Notes: a model not told the origin generated them from the letters alone. A DNA stretch of 64,000 nt from Prostheceraeus crozeri (GCA_907163375.1 CAJQUW010000515.1:1-64000), one strand, 5' to 3'; numbered from the stretch's first letter, positions 44,997 through 55,629 are shown. A program made the numbers and translations.

Positions 44997-45945
44997 TTAT
45001 AGATTACGACAAAGTGTTACATGTCGCAGAAAGTTTTTCTTCAATATAATTTTTTGACAAACTCTACACTTTACTTTTTCTTTTAAACAATGCTTGCACT
45101 GATATTTACTATCATAAAACTCTGTCTTAGGTTTAATAATTTGACGATTTGCACATTGTTTTGTAGAATTTATACAAGAATTATAATGATTAGTAATTCC
45201 TTGACTTGTAGAATATTTATTACAATTAGGACATAGCTGATCTTTCATTTTATATTTTATTTTATCTTTTTTTAGCCTCCTCTGGTTGCTCACATAATTT
45301 TAAATGACGTGCAAAATTTTTAGACGTTATATTTTTATTACAACCAGAACATATTTTTTCGTATTACATTGCATAGATTGTCGTGCATCAAGCTAGCTTG
45401 AAGAATTTTATTTTTTTGTGGCATGTGAACTTCTTCCTGATTTTGATCTACATGATTTTGATCTACATGATTATTCTGTACTAGATGATTATTTGGAACT
45501 ACATGATTATTCTGTACTAGATGATTATTTTGAACTAAATACTTATTATTTGGAACTACATGATTATTCTGTACTAGATGATTATTTGGAACTAAATAAT
45601 TATTATTTGGACCTACGTTATTTTTTCTAGGTGTATAAAGATTTTGTCCTTGTTGAGGTATAAACAAATGTTGTAATTGTTGAATATTTGTCATAGATTG
45701 AATTTCTTGAACAGGTTGAATTTCTTGACCTTGTTGAGGTAGAAATAAATTTTTTAATTTTGTGATTGACGAATGTATTGCCTATATGTCATAGGTAGTA
45801 ATTGTTGCATACTTGACGTAGGTTGCATATTTTGTTGAGATTGTTCTATAAGTTGACCACATGGTGTATATTTCATATGTGAATATAAGAACGCTTGATT
45901 TGTAAAACGCATATTACAAACTTGACAAATTTGAGTCATTTCCAT
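44997..45945 (-). pseudogene. Multi-zinc-finger protein with Asn/Gln repeat tract, frameshifted
   Basis: Three frames read on into each other. Finger 1: CQVCNMRFTNQAFLYSHMKY (45945 side). Then Gln-rich sequence and about seven copies of an NNH(L/V)VQ/P-type heptapeptide (45430-45630). Then CSGCNKNITSKNFARHLKLC (about 45350-45290), then CPNC...H...C, CKHC and CRVCQ...FLRHVTLC. Probably one DNA- or RNA-binding protein broken by frameshifts near 45700, 45340 and 45280. A regulatory role is inference. Confidence 0.65.
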
Positions 45946-46034
45946 TTTTTATTTTTTATTTCTATGTGAGAAAAATTTATTTTTTATTTTCATGAGAAAA
46001 TAATTTTTTATGACATATCTTTTATTGTTGAAAA

Positions 46035-46285
46035 ATGATGTTGCCAAATGTTGGTGGAGGTGCATATATCCCGAATAATCGTGAATCAGAAATAGAAATA
46101 GAAAATTATATCATGAAAACTGGAGACGTTTTATTTGGTCCATTACATCTTTCTATTCTTCCGCAACAAAATACAGAGTTAACAAATAAACAATATGTTG
46201 ATACACAAATCAATGACTTAAAAGAAAAATATATAAACAATGTTTTGGTTCCACTGATGAATGAATTAAAGTTGCTAAGACTTAA
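46035..46285 (+). pseudogene. P3 gene truncated by LINE insertion
   Basis: Starts MMLPNVGGGAY, with KTGDVLFGPLHLSILP and ELTNKQYVDTQI, a pattern like the collar or shaft motifs of phage fibre-like proteins. It runs into the LINE (GAAA)n tail at about 46286. Function uncertain. Confidence 0.45.
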
Positions 46286-47310
46286 TGAAAAAGAAAGAAA
46301 GAAAGAAAAAATGCTTTATTCACTGTCAATACAAAAGCGGTATATGACATTATTTTGCGATACATCTTCTCAAACACATTTTGAATACTTTACAAAAGAA
46401 TTAGTGTACAGTGCAGAGGAACGTTTAACAGGGAACATTATTCTTGTTTGTCGAAGATCATACATGCTTTTGCTCCGAAAGGTGAAAAACTGTGACAACG
46501 GGTGACAATATCTGTTAGTAGCAACTTTCCTGGCTAGTTTTATGCAAGGTCTTTGAAGCATTTCATGCACACTACTGTTGTTCCGCAGTCCAGTTCCTGC
46601 CCATCTTCTCGCTAATCTATCAATTTTGAAGATCTTCTTCATGTGCTTCTGGCGAAGGTCACATATTCAGGCCATGAATACAAAATTTTTGAAAAAACCA
46701 AGCTGACATAGGCTTGCCAGATAACAGCTCTCTTGTTGCGGTTGCTTCTGAGCTTCTTAATAAAAGACATGGTGCGACAACACCGTTTATGTAGCTCACT
46801 AAAATGTTTGTCCCAACGAAGGTCATTTTCAAAATGCACACCAATCACTTTGACCGAATCAAATTGCTCGATACACGAGTCATTTACACGTATGTTCATC
46901 ACAGGTTTATTTGACACATTTCTTGAAATAGACATGCATTTTGTCTTGTCTACATTGATCACAAGCTTTTTTGTTCTAACCCAGGCACAAAAATCATCCA
47001 CATCAGTTTGAAAATAGCTAGCATTATCATCCACAAGATGCAGCAAAGTTATGTCATCAGCATATGCAATCACACGAGAATTAGAAAAATTCGGTAAATC
47101 ATTGATCAAACTGACAAACAGTAGCGGTCCTAAAACCGAACATTGTGGAACGCCACTTGAAACAGTCTTCCACGGGCTACTATAACCAGAAGATACAACA
47201 CGCTGGAATCGACGAGACAGAAAACTTTCTATCAAACAAACAGCATATGGTTGAAGATGAAATTGTTGGATCAAATTATTGAGAAGAGTCAGGAGTAGTA
47301 AGCAAACCTC
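46286..47310 (-). mobile_element. 5'-truncated LINE, minus strand
   Basis: The 3' tail is (GAAA)n read on the plus strand at 46286-46310. The RT has VVSSGYSSPWKTVSSGVPQ, GPLLFVSLINDLP and IAYADDITLLH (about 47060), followed by the C-terminal thumb; a frameshift near 46640 separates the end. The 5' side stops near 47300 and the ORF then runs into P4 repeat sequence. It sits exactly at the P3/P4 boundary. Confidence 0.8.
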
Positions 47311-47389
47311 CACAATAAACATAGCGCCCCCCCCCTCGGGAGAGAGTCTTGGTCGGCCGTCCAGGTTGACTTGGGCGGCCGACCAGGTT

Positions 47390-48060
47390 GGCAGATGTTG
47401 AAAAACGACAGAGTTAACGGTGAATTTGGGATGTTTTTGGGCTGTAGAGCCAAAACGAAGCATCGGATGGGAAAACGGAGGGCAGATTCGGAATCTACGT
47501 GAAATTTTGAGTTTTGGGTTGGGAAGGTTGTTTCCAGCGAAATCGGAGAGAAAAAATTTTTGGGACGTCCCCCCCTCGGCAGCGTTGCTTCCAACTTTGG
47601 TTCTAGAGATCGTAGAAAGTCGTGCAATAGCTCGTTTGAAAGCTAAGAGTGAGACAAATTCAGTGAAAGAAACGGCTTGTTCATATCTGTTTTTGTTTAG
47701 ATGTGAGACGCCATTTAAGATTTGGGAAATTGGCGAAAAACGACAGAGTTAACGGCGAATTTGGGATGTTTTTGTCTCTCGCGTCTAAACGGCTGCTCCA
47801 ATGGCAGATCTGAGACTAGATTTGGAATCAGCGTCAAATTCTGCCTTGGTAGGGTGATTTCCAGCTCAATCGGCGAGAAAACATTTTCAACATTTTTCGG
47901 AAAAACGACAAAGTTAACGGCGAATTTGGGATGGTTTTGGGCTGTAGAGCCAAAACGAAGCATCGGATAGGAAAACGGAGGCAGATTCGGATTCAGCGTC
48001 AAATTCTACATTGAAGTGGTGAATTTCCAGCTCAATCGGACCTCTAGAATCGGTGATAGA
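47390..48060. repeat. P4 subterminal repeats
   Basis: Three units begin near 47398, 47735 and 47900 with GAAAAACGACARAGTTAACGG. 47468-47660 is closely similar to 10380-10560 of P2 (GGGAAAACGGAG, TTTCCAGCG, ATCGTAGAAAGTC, AGCTCGTTTGAAAGC). This ties P2 and P4 to one family. Confidence 0.8.
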
Positions 48061-48735
48061 AGCGTTTAAAGTTTTTGGATGATGGATATTGCGTCATCAG
48101 CTGATCGCCACAAACTATATAAGCTGGGAACCGAATGAGACTTTTCATTAAGACGAGAGATTGTCAACGGTAGGTCGCCTTTCTGAGCTCTGATGATAGC
48201 ATCGAACATTCCAAATTTCGGGTTTCTGTAAGAAGCCGACTTAGAAAATTTCATTGCTGATATCAGCTAAGGCGTCAGACTTAAAGGTTAGCCAGGAGAT
48301 TAGCCTTATAAGATTTCATAAGTAGTGCTGAATGCCGAAAAATTTAAATTCGCTATTTTTGGTGATTTTTGGGGTTTTCAAACCTTCTGATTTCAATAAA
48401 GACCTTTATAAAGTTGTCAGAGGCGAGCTTCGGCTCGAGACCTGCTTCCTGATGTAAATAACTCTACCGGTTTTCATGTCAAAATCGGGGTCCGAATACC
48501 AACACAGTGATATGACGCACGCTCTGTCCGTGGGAGGTTGGATTTGAGGGCCGAGGCCTTGGAGTCGGGATAAGATCCCCTCTGAGTAATGCATGTAACG
48601 GATTCATCAGTCTAGCTTGTCTATCCTCAAGGATTGAATGACATATTACTTGTATTTTTAAAATGATTGTCATTGTATTCATTCGTTGAAGTTATAAATG
48701 GTATAAGTAGTAATTCTATTTCATCCTTCCTTTAC
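48061..48735. other. P4 non-coding stretch with TATA-like site
   Basis: ACTATATAAGC at about 48113. 48318-48410 is an inverted match to 4375-4450 of P1. A pyrimidine-rich splice-acceptor-like TTCCTTTACAG lies at 48727-48737. No gene recognised. Confidence 0.4.
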
Positions 48736-48737
48736 AG

Positions 48738-49318
48738 AAAATGGGAGGAAATTCCAGATTTTTACTTAAAAAGGGCTCTTGTGGAGAGATTAAGAGAGGC
48801 GGCGAATTTAAACGCCACATTGACAAATATAAAAATACTCCTCACTTTCACGAGGAAAGAGGTGTTATTTCCACCTCAAGGGTCAGGTAGCCGAGATTCG
48901 GGCCGTGAAGACTCAAGTCCTAAAATTAGAACCTTTCCGCGAAAGAGCGCTTAGCAGCGAAAAACGTGTCACTGAGCACGCTACCTACATAAAGACACTA
49001 AAATCTCAGGAAGAGACGTCAAAGTTGAAACTTGAACAACTGAAAATAAGCCTCACTGAAAGCCAAAAGAAAGAGGAGAGACGAACAACGCTCCACCTTC
49101 CCGTCGTCAACAGCAGAATTGTTGATAATATAATAATAGAAAGTGAGGACTTGGACACCACATTCGAGTGCTACGATGGGGCGATGGCGGAGATGCGCTG
49201 CCTACACATCTCTATCAAGCATGATGGTGACATTAAGGAATTGCGCCACCGCAAGCGGAAACTACCGGCCAAATATCTTCCCCATCCACCGCCATCGAAG
49301 GTTCAACGCACCGATTAA
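48738..49318 (+). pseudogene. Coiled-coil protein of P4, frameshifted
   Basis: Frame 1 (48738-48890): KWEEIPDFYLKRALVERL. Frame 2 (48905-49318): LKLEPFRERALSSEKRVTEH, KLKLEQLKISLTESQKKEER and a basic proline-rich end. Heptad-like coil in the middle. No family recognised. A 62-bp intron-like GTAAGT...TTTTCAG (49330-49391) follows the stop, and a histone-type stem-loop lies directly behind its acceptor. Confidence 0.4.
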
Positions 49319-49394
49319 ATTAACTTATGGTAAGTTAATATCATCTCTATCACTTGAATATAATTTCATCTATTTTCTTTCTATTTTTCAGATG

Positions 49395-49500
49395 CGACGT
49401 GAACGAACCAACGGCCTTTAAGAGGTCACCATGGGGAAAAAGTGATAGTGCCTCCACGTGGTTTGCCCTGGACAGACTTCGGTTTGACTGAATCTATCAC
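49395..49500. repeat. Direct repeat with histone-type stem-loop, copy 1
   Basis: About 105 bp, repeated at 49858-49965. Contains GGCCTTTAAGAGGTC (49413-49427) flanked by ACCAAC and ACCA, a purine-rich GGGGAAAAAG, then TTTGCCCTGGACAGACTT and GACTGAATCTATCACA. Confidence 0.75.
49413..49427 (+). terminator. Histone-type 3' stem-loop
   Basis: GGCCTTTAAGAGGTC: 5-bp stem with one G-T pair, flanks ACCAAC before and ACCA after as in histone genes. A purine-rich patch follows 7 bases later. Confidence 0.5.
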
Positions 49501-49540
49501 ATAATTAGAAAGACTGAGTCATGTCTTTGTATCAGAGGGG

Positions 49541-49548
49541 TATATAAA
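49541..49548 (+). promoter_or_regulatory. TATA box (TATATAAA)
   Basis: Lies 45 bases before the ATG at 49586, with TGAGTCATG about 25 bases upstream. A likely target for TBP or the element's TBP-like protein. Confidence 0.6.
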
Positions 49549-49585
49549 CCATTACCTCTCTTTCATTTTCATTCTATACTCCATC

Positions 49586-49849
49586 ATGAAAACACCTAAG
49601 ACGACAGTCAGCTCTCCTGACAAGCCTCGGCTTAGACCGAGAAATTTATTTATTGAGTTTCTAGAGATGGAGGAGCGAGAGCGAGTCTATAACAATCTTG
49701 CTCGAATCGGCTCATCGGTTACCGATGATGCCGATTCAACAGAGTGGAGATATATTCCGCCCTCTGACAGTCGGATGGAAGTAGAGGAGGTCGATGCCGC
49801 TGACGTAGAGAGATTAAAAGTCTCTCTCAGCGGAATCGGCCAAATCTAG
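49586..49849 (+). CDS. Small charged P4 protein
   Basis: 87 codons, intact: basic start (KPRLRPRNLFIEFLEMEERERVY), then an acidic half (TDDADSTEW, RMEVEEVDAADVERL). No family recognised. It has its own TATA box and a histone-type stem-loop 25 bases after the stop, so it forms a compact single-gene unit of about 350 bp, like the proline-rich gene of P2. Confidence 0.6.
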   Translation: MKTPKTTVSSPDKPRLRPRNLFIEFLEMEERERVYNNLARIGSSVTDDADSTEWRYIPPSDSRMEVEEVDAADVERLKVSLSGIGQI

Positions 49850-49873
49850 ACATGCATCCGAGAACGAACCATC

Positions 49874-49888
49874 GGTCTTTAAGAGACC
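49874..49888 (+). terminator. Histone-type 3' stem-loop
   Basis: GGTCTTTAAGAGACC, a perfect 5-bp stem with a 5-base loop, flanked by ACCATC and ACCA. It is within the second copy of the 105-bp direct repeat (49858-49965). GGGGCAAAATG follows. Confidence 0.6.
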
Positions 49889-49965
49889 ACCATGGGGCAA
49901 AATGTGATAATACCTCCTCGTTGTTTGCCCTGGACAGACTTTGGTCTGACTGAATCTATCACACA

Positions 49966-50524
49966 AATATACAAAATATAATCACAAAGTTATATCTGCT
50001 ATCAGTCAGCTTTAGCGTTGCATGGCACGGAGAACTTCGGTATAATTCTTCCTGTTGGTGGGAGATCTCTCTTGAGACAGCGGATGATATCGTAGTGATG
50101 AGTGTGACAAGGGCTTGAGACTTACCCTAATCCGAATTTCCAACGGTCGTCGTGGTCTCTTCGCTCAACGTAGCACTTTGAACGCCAATCGGTTGAGTCT
50201 TAGCTATCTGCCGCAGGTTACTTTTTAAATTCTCCATTGCATACGTTATCTGAGAATGAATCATGAGTTCTTTTAAAAACTGCCTCCATTATTGAGGCTA
50301 AATGATGAAGGAATGAAATGGGAGGGCACTCTTGCGCCACACGCAAACATATACATCTTCTCTCTTTACTAATGATACGATCTCTTTTGATAGAAAAGTA
50401 GACCGATAATAAATGTGATGACATTCGCAACCATGTATACAATAAACCCCATATCTAAATTCTTCCCTTTATTTCCATTTCTAGATCAATACATTGCAAA
50501 ACAAAGACATGTAGCTCTTTAGAT
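49966..50524. other. P4 stretch without recognised gene
   Basis: Short ORFs such as 50218-50442 (minus) show no motif. AATAAA for the minus-strand gene at 50525-50800 lies near 50468. Confidence 0.4.
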
Positions 50525-50800
50525 TTATTTATCAAAGTTCAGTGGGACTGGTTTCAAGTCATTATAAATCCTGTAATATACCACTCGCTTTGGTGCATCC
50601 GGCACTCTTCTGAGTCGCATCGTCTTTGGTGTGAACTCGCCCTCACTCCATACAACTTGGGTGATGTCACTTTTGCTACCACTCTTCTCCTCGACATTGG
50701 CGAATTTGGGTTTATTGCCACTGTTCACATCCTCGTCCCATTCATCGACAACTTCGAAAATTTTGTAGAAAATATTCAAGGCTTCAGAAGAATATGCCAT
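50525..50800 (-). CDS. Small P4 protein with WSEGEFTPKT/RRVPDAPKR motif
   Basis: The ORF is open from 50884, but a TATA box (TATATAAA, 50852-50859 minus) lies inside that part, so I choose the ATG at 50800 (MAYSSEALNIF). Acidic N-terminal half (VVDEWDED), then VVWSEGEFTPKTMRLRRVPD and YRIYNDLKPVPLNF. A second, partial member of this family lies on the plus strand at 50965-51123. Function unknown. Confidence 0.55.
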   Translation of the reverse strand: MAYSSEALNIFYKIFEVVDEWDEDVNSGNKPKFANVEEKSGSKSDITQVVWSEGEFTPKTMRLRRVPDAPKRVVYYRIYNDLKPVPLNFDK

Positions 50801-50964
50801 ACTAGACTGTTCGATCGTATGATGTGAATGAGAAGTGCTACAATCTTCTGATTTATATAGGATATTCAACAATACTTTCCTCAACAGCCAATCAGAATCA
50901 CTCTAATTTAGATAAAGTCTGTTAAAGTCAGAAGATTGCAAGATATACCAATCTCAGTTAAAAT

Positions 50965-51123
50965 GACAATTTTGTGATCGTCAATGAGTGCGATGAAGGC
51001 ATGAGTAGTCAGGAGAGTGGTAACAAAACTGTAAGAATTATCTGGACAGACGAAGAGTGGACACCGAAAACAACTCGTGAGAGAAGAGTGTCAGATGCTC
51101 CCAAACGATCAAGTATGCTTTGA
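50965..51123 (+). pseudogene. Partial paralog of the 50525-50800 gene
   Basis: IIWTDEEWTPKTTRERRVSD and APKR match the minus-strand gene, in opposite orientation, ending in TGA at 51121. No convincing start or full N-terminus; likely a decayed or spliced second copy. Confidence 0.55.
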
Positions 51124-51340
51124 TTTTAAATAAATCTAAATAACCACATGTCACTAATTTTTGATATTTTCCCTCAGTGATTGAGGTAGTATTTAGGAAA
51201 AATGATAGTGTCTAGCATCAGCTGCTATGATTTATACTGAGCTGTCAAATGATTAGATTTTCACTATGATGTTGATAACTACATTACCCAGAAATAAGTG
51301 AAAACACACAGATATAACAAATGAAACATATATTCAGAAA

Positions 51341-51739
51341 TTACAAATAATTTAGAAGTTCTTCAGTACTGATATTGTCCCACAGCGATTCACAGTTACT
51401 ACAGTCACATTTCAATTGTCGCAGTCTTTCCTCCGCTGCAGCCAGCACACCAAAAACGTACTTCCATTCCACTTCGTTTCTGGGTTGGGACGATGGGCTG
51501 TACCATCTCCGTATGTCATGGAGAAGACTGATATCATCCTCCTTCGACACATCCTCCTTGTTGCATAGTAGGTGCTTCCACCTCACATGCACCATTTCCA
51601 TCTCCTCTTCCTCAGTCAGAGTCGGATACTCCAAGCTTGGAATATCCTCCACTGTTTTCTTCTTCTCCAACTTCACCTTCTTTGTAGCGGGAGGGCAAGT
51701 TGATGTGTCCACGGAGAGAGTTGCTGTTGGTGAATTCAT
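51341..51739 (-). CDS. Small P4 protein with nuclear-signal-like start
   Basis: 132 codons, intact. PPATKKVKLEKKK near the N-terminus looks like a nuclear localisation signal, followed by an acidic TLTEEEEMEMV and a tryptophan/helix-rich C-terminal half with CDCSNCESLW. No family recognised. Divergent from the C2H2 gene, sharing a promoter region with CCAAT boxes. Confidence 0.5.
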   Translation of the reverse strand: MNSPTATLSVDTSTCPPATKKVKLEKKKTVEDIPSLEYPTLTEEEEMEMVHVRWKHLLCNKEDVSKEDDISLLHDIRRWYSPSSQPRNEVEWKYVFGVLAAAEERLRQLKCDCSNCESLWDNISTEELLNYL

Positions 51740-51837
51740 GTCTTCAAATTGTATGCTATAAACTTGATTTCCTAGTGCTCAAGTACAAGTAAGTAGCCAA
51801 TCAAATGAATAGCCAATGAATGCCGAGTATGAGAGTG

Positions 51838-51845
51838 TATAAAAG
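51838..51845 (+). promoter_or_regulatory. TATA box (TATAAAAG) with two CCAAT boxes
   Basis: GCCAATCA and GCCAATGA lie about 25-45 bases upstream; CAGAC follows within 15 bases, as at the P2 promoters. It would serve the C2H2 gene downstream. Confidence 0.6.
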
Positions 51846-52145
51846 GGGGAAACAGACTTATTTTTCATTCTATATATTTTATACGTATTGAGAATAAGTG
51901 AAAGTGTCTATTTTGATAAACTATACAATTTTCTGACATTGAAGTATCATACTTAAACTTGTTTTCGTTGAATTGGTAAGTTGAAGATTTCCTCACTCAT
52001 CTCCCTCAAACGTTTGGCTAATAGCATCTTTCTCAATTTCAGCCATCTACTTCATCACCAAAACGCTCCCTTCTCGAATAACTTTAGAGCTGTTAAGTGA
52101 AGGTAGGTTGAAACAATAAACTTTAACTTTAATAGAAATGATAGA

Positions 52146-52517
52146 ATGATTTCTCTTTCAGGTGATGTTAGTACCAGCTCAAGCGGTCAGTCGCGGGAAT
52201 CTAATGAGCGGGAATGTGCTGATTGTGGTCACATCTTTACAAGGAAGCGTGATCTCGCCCGACACATCAGACGACGTGTATGTCAACCCAAGACATCATC
52301 AATCTCCCGAGGTGAGGATGATTCTATTCAACATGTCTCCTTTACTTGCGACTTTTGCACTCAATCTTTTGAAACACAATTTGAATTATCTTCACATAGA
52401 CTTCACCACACGCATACAAATGATAGTTATGGTAACAGCACCTCCTCTATCCGTCTAACTGAAGTGTCGCTCAATAATGTAGTGAGAAATTACCATATGG
52501 AATCCTCAGAAACCTGA
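52146..52517 (+). CDS. C2H2 zinc-finger protein, probably spliced
   Basis: Finger 1 ECADCGHIFTRKRDLARHI and finger 2 FTCDFCTQSFETQFELSSHR. The coding frame continues upstream across intron-like sequences: GTAGGT...TTTCAG (52103-52161) joins an open exon 52043-52102 in frame, and GTAAGT...TTTCAG at 51976-52042 precedes that. No ATG is visible in that exon, so the true start is open; the ATG at 52146 lies in the intron. Probably a regulator of element genes. Confidence 0.6.
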   Translation: MISLSGDVSTSSSGQSRESNERECADCGHIFTRKRDLARHIRRRVCQPKTSSISRGEDDSIQHVSFTCDFCTQSFETQFELSSHRLHHTHTNDSYGNSTSSIRLTEVSLNNVVRNYHMESSET

Positions 52518-52559
52518 TATTGATAGATGCGCTCTTTAGAAATTTAGACAACTTTAGAA

Positions 52560-55516
52560 TAAAAGCGCTCATCTATCTTAAAATAAAATATGTTAAAGTT
52601 GACCATCATACTGGTGAAATAGTGCAGAGGTTGGAGGTTCACATACCTCTCCTGCTACAGAGGTAGTAGATAAAAAAGTATGGTTAAATTTTCACATTCA
52701 AGGGCAAAAATCAAATATTGATAACTTTAACGAGCGCGATAGTAGTCTGATTTTTGATGGTGTAGAATCTGCCATGTTTAAAATTACTCTATTAGAAAAT
52801 TACAGTGGACGAGGCTCCTTCAATCTTCCAAAAATGTTAAAAGATAAGAAAGCAGTCATTTCTATAGATTGTGAATCGCACTGTTTTAAGTATGCGGTTT
52901 TATCCATTCTCCACTATCATGATGTACAGAACAACCGTTTCCGTAAAATCAAATATCATCCATGAGAGAATGAATTGAAATTTGATGACTGCAATAGTGA
53001 AGATATGAAATTGAAAGATATAGAGAAATTTGAAAAATTAAATGAAATTAAAATAGTTGTTCACGTCTGGCAAAAAGGTCTTAAAGGTGTACGCTACAAC
53101 AAACGTTCATCAACTTATGATCGTGTTGTCAACCTCTTGTTGGTATATGAGGATAGCAGTCAACAATAGCATTACTGCGGTATTCCAAATATTCATCGAC
53201 TATATTCCCACTTAACATCCAAAAGGGGGGAGCATTTCATGTGACCGTTGTATGAGATCCTTCTGGTCAAAAGATAAATTTCAAACACACTATTAAGCGA
53301 GGTAAATTGCAAATGGAACGCATGCCCAAAGATAAAATCTTTTCATATAGAGAGAATGGTAGTGAATTAAGTCCTCTTCGTGTCATCTATGCTGACATCG
53401 AATGCTATATTGATGATAACATCCACAAGCCAGCAGCCATATCCTGTTATGAGGTATGGCATAATCATTTCCAAGATAAAAATAATAAAATGCACGTCTG
53501 TCAAGGTGAGGATTGTACACACAGATTCTTGCAATTCCTGGAAAGTGCTAGTAAATTTCAACAAAAATATGATAGTGAACTCTATCACAGATCATTAAAT
53601 ATGACAGCAGATGATCAGGTAAAATTTGAAAGTTGTGAAGTCTGCCTAAAATGTAATAAAACGTTTGATGAGGTTAAGATTAAGAAAGTACGCGACCATG
53701 ATCACATCACTGGGAAATTTAGAAACGCACTGTGTTCAAGATGCAATTTTCTCTAAGAATAAAACGGCGTACTCTGCCCGTAATTTTTCATAACTTCAAA
53801 GGCTATGACAGCCATATGATAATAAAAGGGGGGTTAGGAAAAATGAAGGGGTGGTTGATGAATGTTATAGCTCAAACGAGAGAAAAGTTTATGTCCATGA
53901 CAGCAAAAGTACCAGTTGATAAGACTAAAGAAAAGAAGACAGTCTACTTTGATATAAAATTTTTAGATTCCATTCAATTCATGACTTCATCACTAGCATC
54001 TCTCGTTCAAAATCTTAAGTCTCTTCCACTGACTCAAAATTTGAATAAACAATATCCTAACTTGACAGATGAAGTCGTCACATGCAAAGGAGTGTTTCCA
54101 TATGCATACTTTGACAACATTTCTAAACTTCCATCAATAGATAAATTTAAAAATGATTTGACTGGTTTAGAATGTAAGGTAGAAGATTACAATCATGCCC
54201 AAGTTGCATGGACAAAATTTGACTGTCAAACGTTTAGCGATTATATGATCGCCTATCTAAAATTAGATGTATTTTTGCTGGCTGATGTATTTCAGGAGTT
54301 TCGACGAGTGAAATTAGAAGAAGATAAATTTGACCCTATCCACTTTGTCAGTTTTCCAGCCATGTCATTCCAGTCTGCTTTTAAAATGACTGGTGAGACC
54401 ATTCATCTTTTACAAGATCCAGAGATGTATAACTTATTTGAGTGAGGAATTCGCGGTGGTCTCGCATTTGTAAATAGACATCAAATAAAATCAAAAATAG
54501 TAGATGATGATCAGATTCATCTAAAGTACTATGACCAGAATAATTTATATTTTAGTTCACTATCCAAACCTCTACCTCACTCTGAGTTTGGCTGGCTAGG
54601 TGATAGTAAAATTCAACAAATCCAATCCTTCAAACATACTAGCTATTCCAGATGATGGTGATTGGGGATATTATTTTGAGGTAGATCTTATCTATCCAAA
54701 CAGTATTAAAAATAAAACTGTGGATTTTCCACTTGCGCCCGAATCAGGTGAAGTGACTGAAGATATGTTTTCGGACTTTATGAAACAATTTCATAAAGAT
54801 TTAGAGGGGAGTGGACAGCCCAAGTATAAGCCTTGTCGCAAACTTTTGCTTACTCAATTAGATAAAGAAAATTATCTAGTCCAGTTTTCCATCTTAACAT
54901 TTTATTTCGAAATGGGCATGATTTTAAAAACAGTTCACCGCATCATCAAATTTAGACAGAAAGCCTTTCTGAAACCATATATTGATAGCAACAGCCAGAA
55001 ATGTGCACTAGCCCAAAATAATTTTGAAAAGGATTTTTGTAAATATAAGAACAATAGTCTTTTTGGTAAGACGATGGAGGATGTTAGAAAATGTATAAAC
55101 TATAAACTTGTGAATCATAATGATAAATTTCAAAAGTTAGCAGCATCACCTCTCTTTATTGATAGAGATATTATAGATGATGAGTTGTTTGGTGTTAAAA
55201 TGATAAAATCAGAAGTAGAGTTGTGCAAGCCCATCTACATTGGACAAGCTGTATTAGATTATTCCAAGCTTGAAATGTATCAACTCTTCTATAAATATTA
55301 AAACCATGTCCACTAATTAAAGACGTGCGTTTGCTGGGTGGTGATACAGACAGTTTCTTTTTAAGTATCGCTGCTCAGAAAGAGTTAAACTTCAATGAAA
55401 TAGGAAAATCTTTAGAAAATTATTTTGATACGTCAAATTATCCTACAGATCACCCACTATACTCTGCTAAAAATAAAGCAAAATTAGGATGCTTCAAAGA
55501 TGAACAAGTTGTGTGA
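52560..55516 (+). pseudogene. polB: P4 family B DNA polymerase, broken, C-terminus missing
   Basis: Same order as in P1: N-domain remnants (about 52560-52770), AVISIDCESHCFKYAVLSIL, exonuclease ADIECYIDD (about 53391), HNFKGYDSH (about 53790), YLKLDVFLLAD (about 54255), polymerase motifs DQNNLYFS (about 54533), KNNSLFGKT (about 55043) and GGDTDSFF (about 55338). Breaks: stops at 52965 and 53169, frameshifts near 53240 and 53745, a stop in ...NLFE*GIRGG (54443-54445), frame changes near 54600 and 55300. After GCFKDE (55500) the C-terminal part seen in P1 is gone and the PC4-like region starts. Confidence 0.9.
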
Positions 55517-55629
55517 CCCCTACTTCCCACTCTCCATTCAGCTGTTGTATATTATCAATGGGAGTAGAAAAGACAGCGGCTCGATTACTACCAAATCTGT
55601 TTGTTGCTGCATTGCTATGCAAAATATGG

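Larger units (their letters stand above)
35946..46285. mobile_element. P3: AT-rich Polinton, truncated on the right by a LINE
   Basis: Much more AT-rich than P1, P2 and P4, so a different lineage or age. Plus-strand genes: coiled-coil/membrane protein, an unnamed Polinton protein, penton-like protein, ATPase. Minus-strand genes: polymerase, an unknown gene, a zinc-finger gene. Major capsid, protease and integrase are absent, presumably lost right of 46285 where a LINE tail begins. The left limit is taken at the start of short repeats; no terminus or target duplication was identified. Confidence 0.75.

Noticed and set aside
36593..46285. Alternative genetic code to explain in-frame TGA codons in P3
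   Set aside because: Frameshifts and TAA/TAG also break the genes, and intact ORFs use ordinary stops; decay is simpler.
47310..47463. N-terminal extension of the minus-strand LINE ORF
   Set aside because: It is read through P4 repeat sequence after the LINE truncation point.
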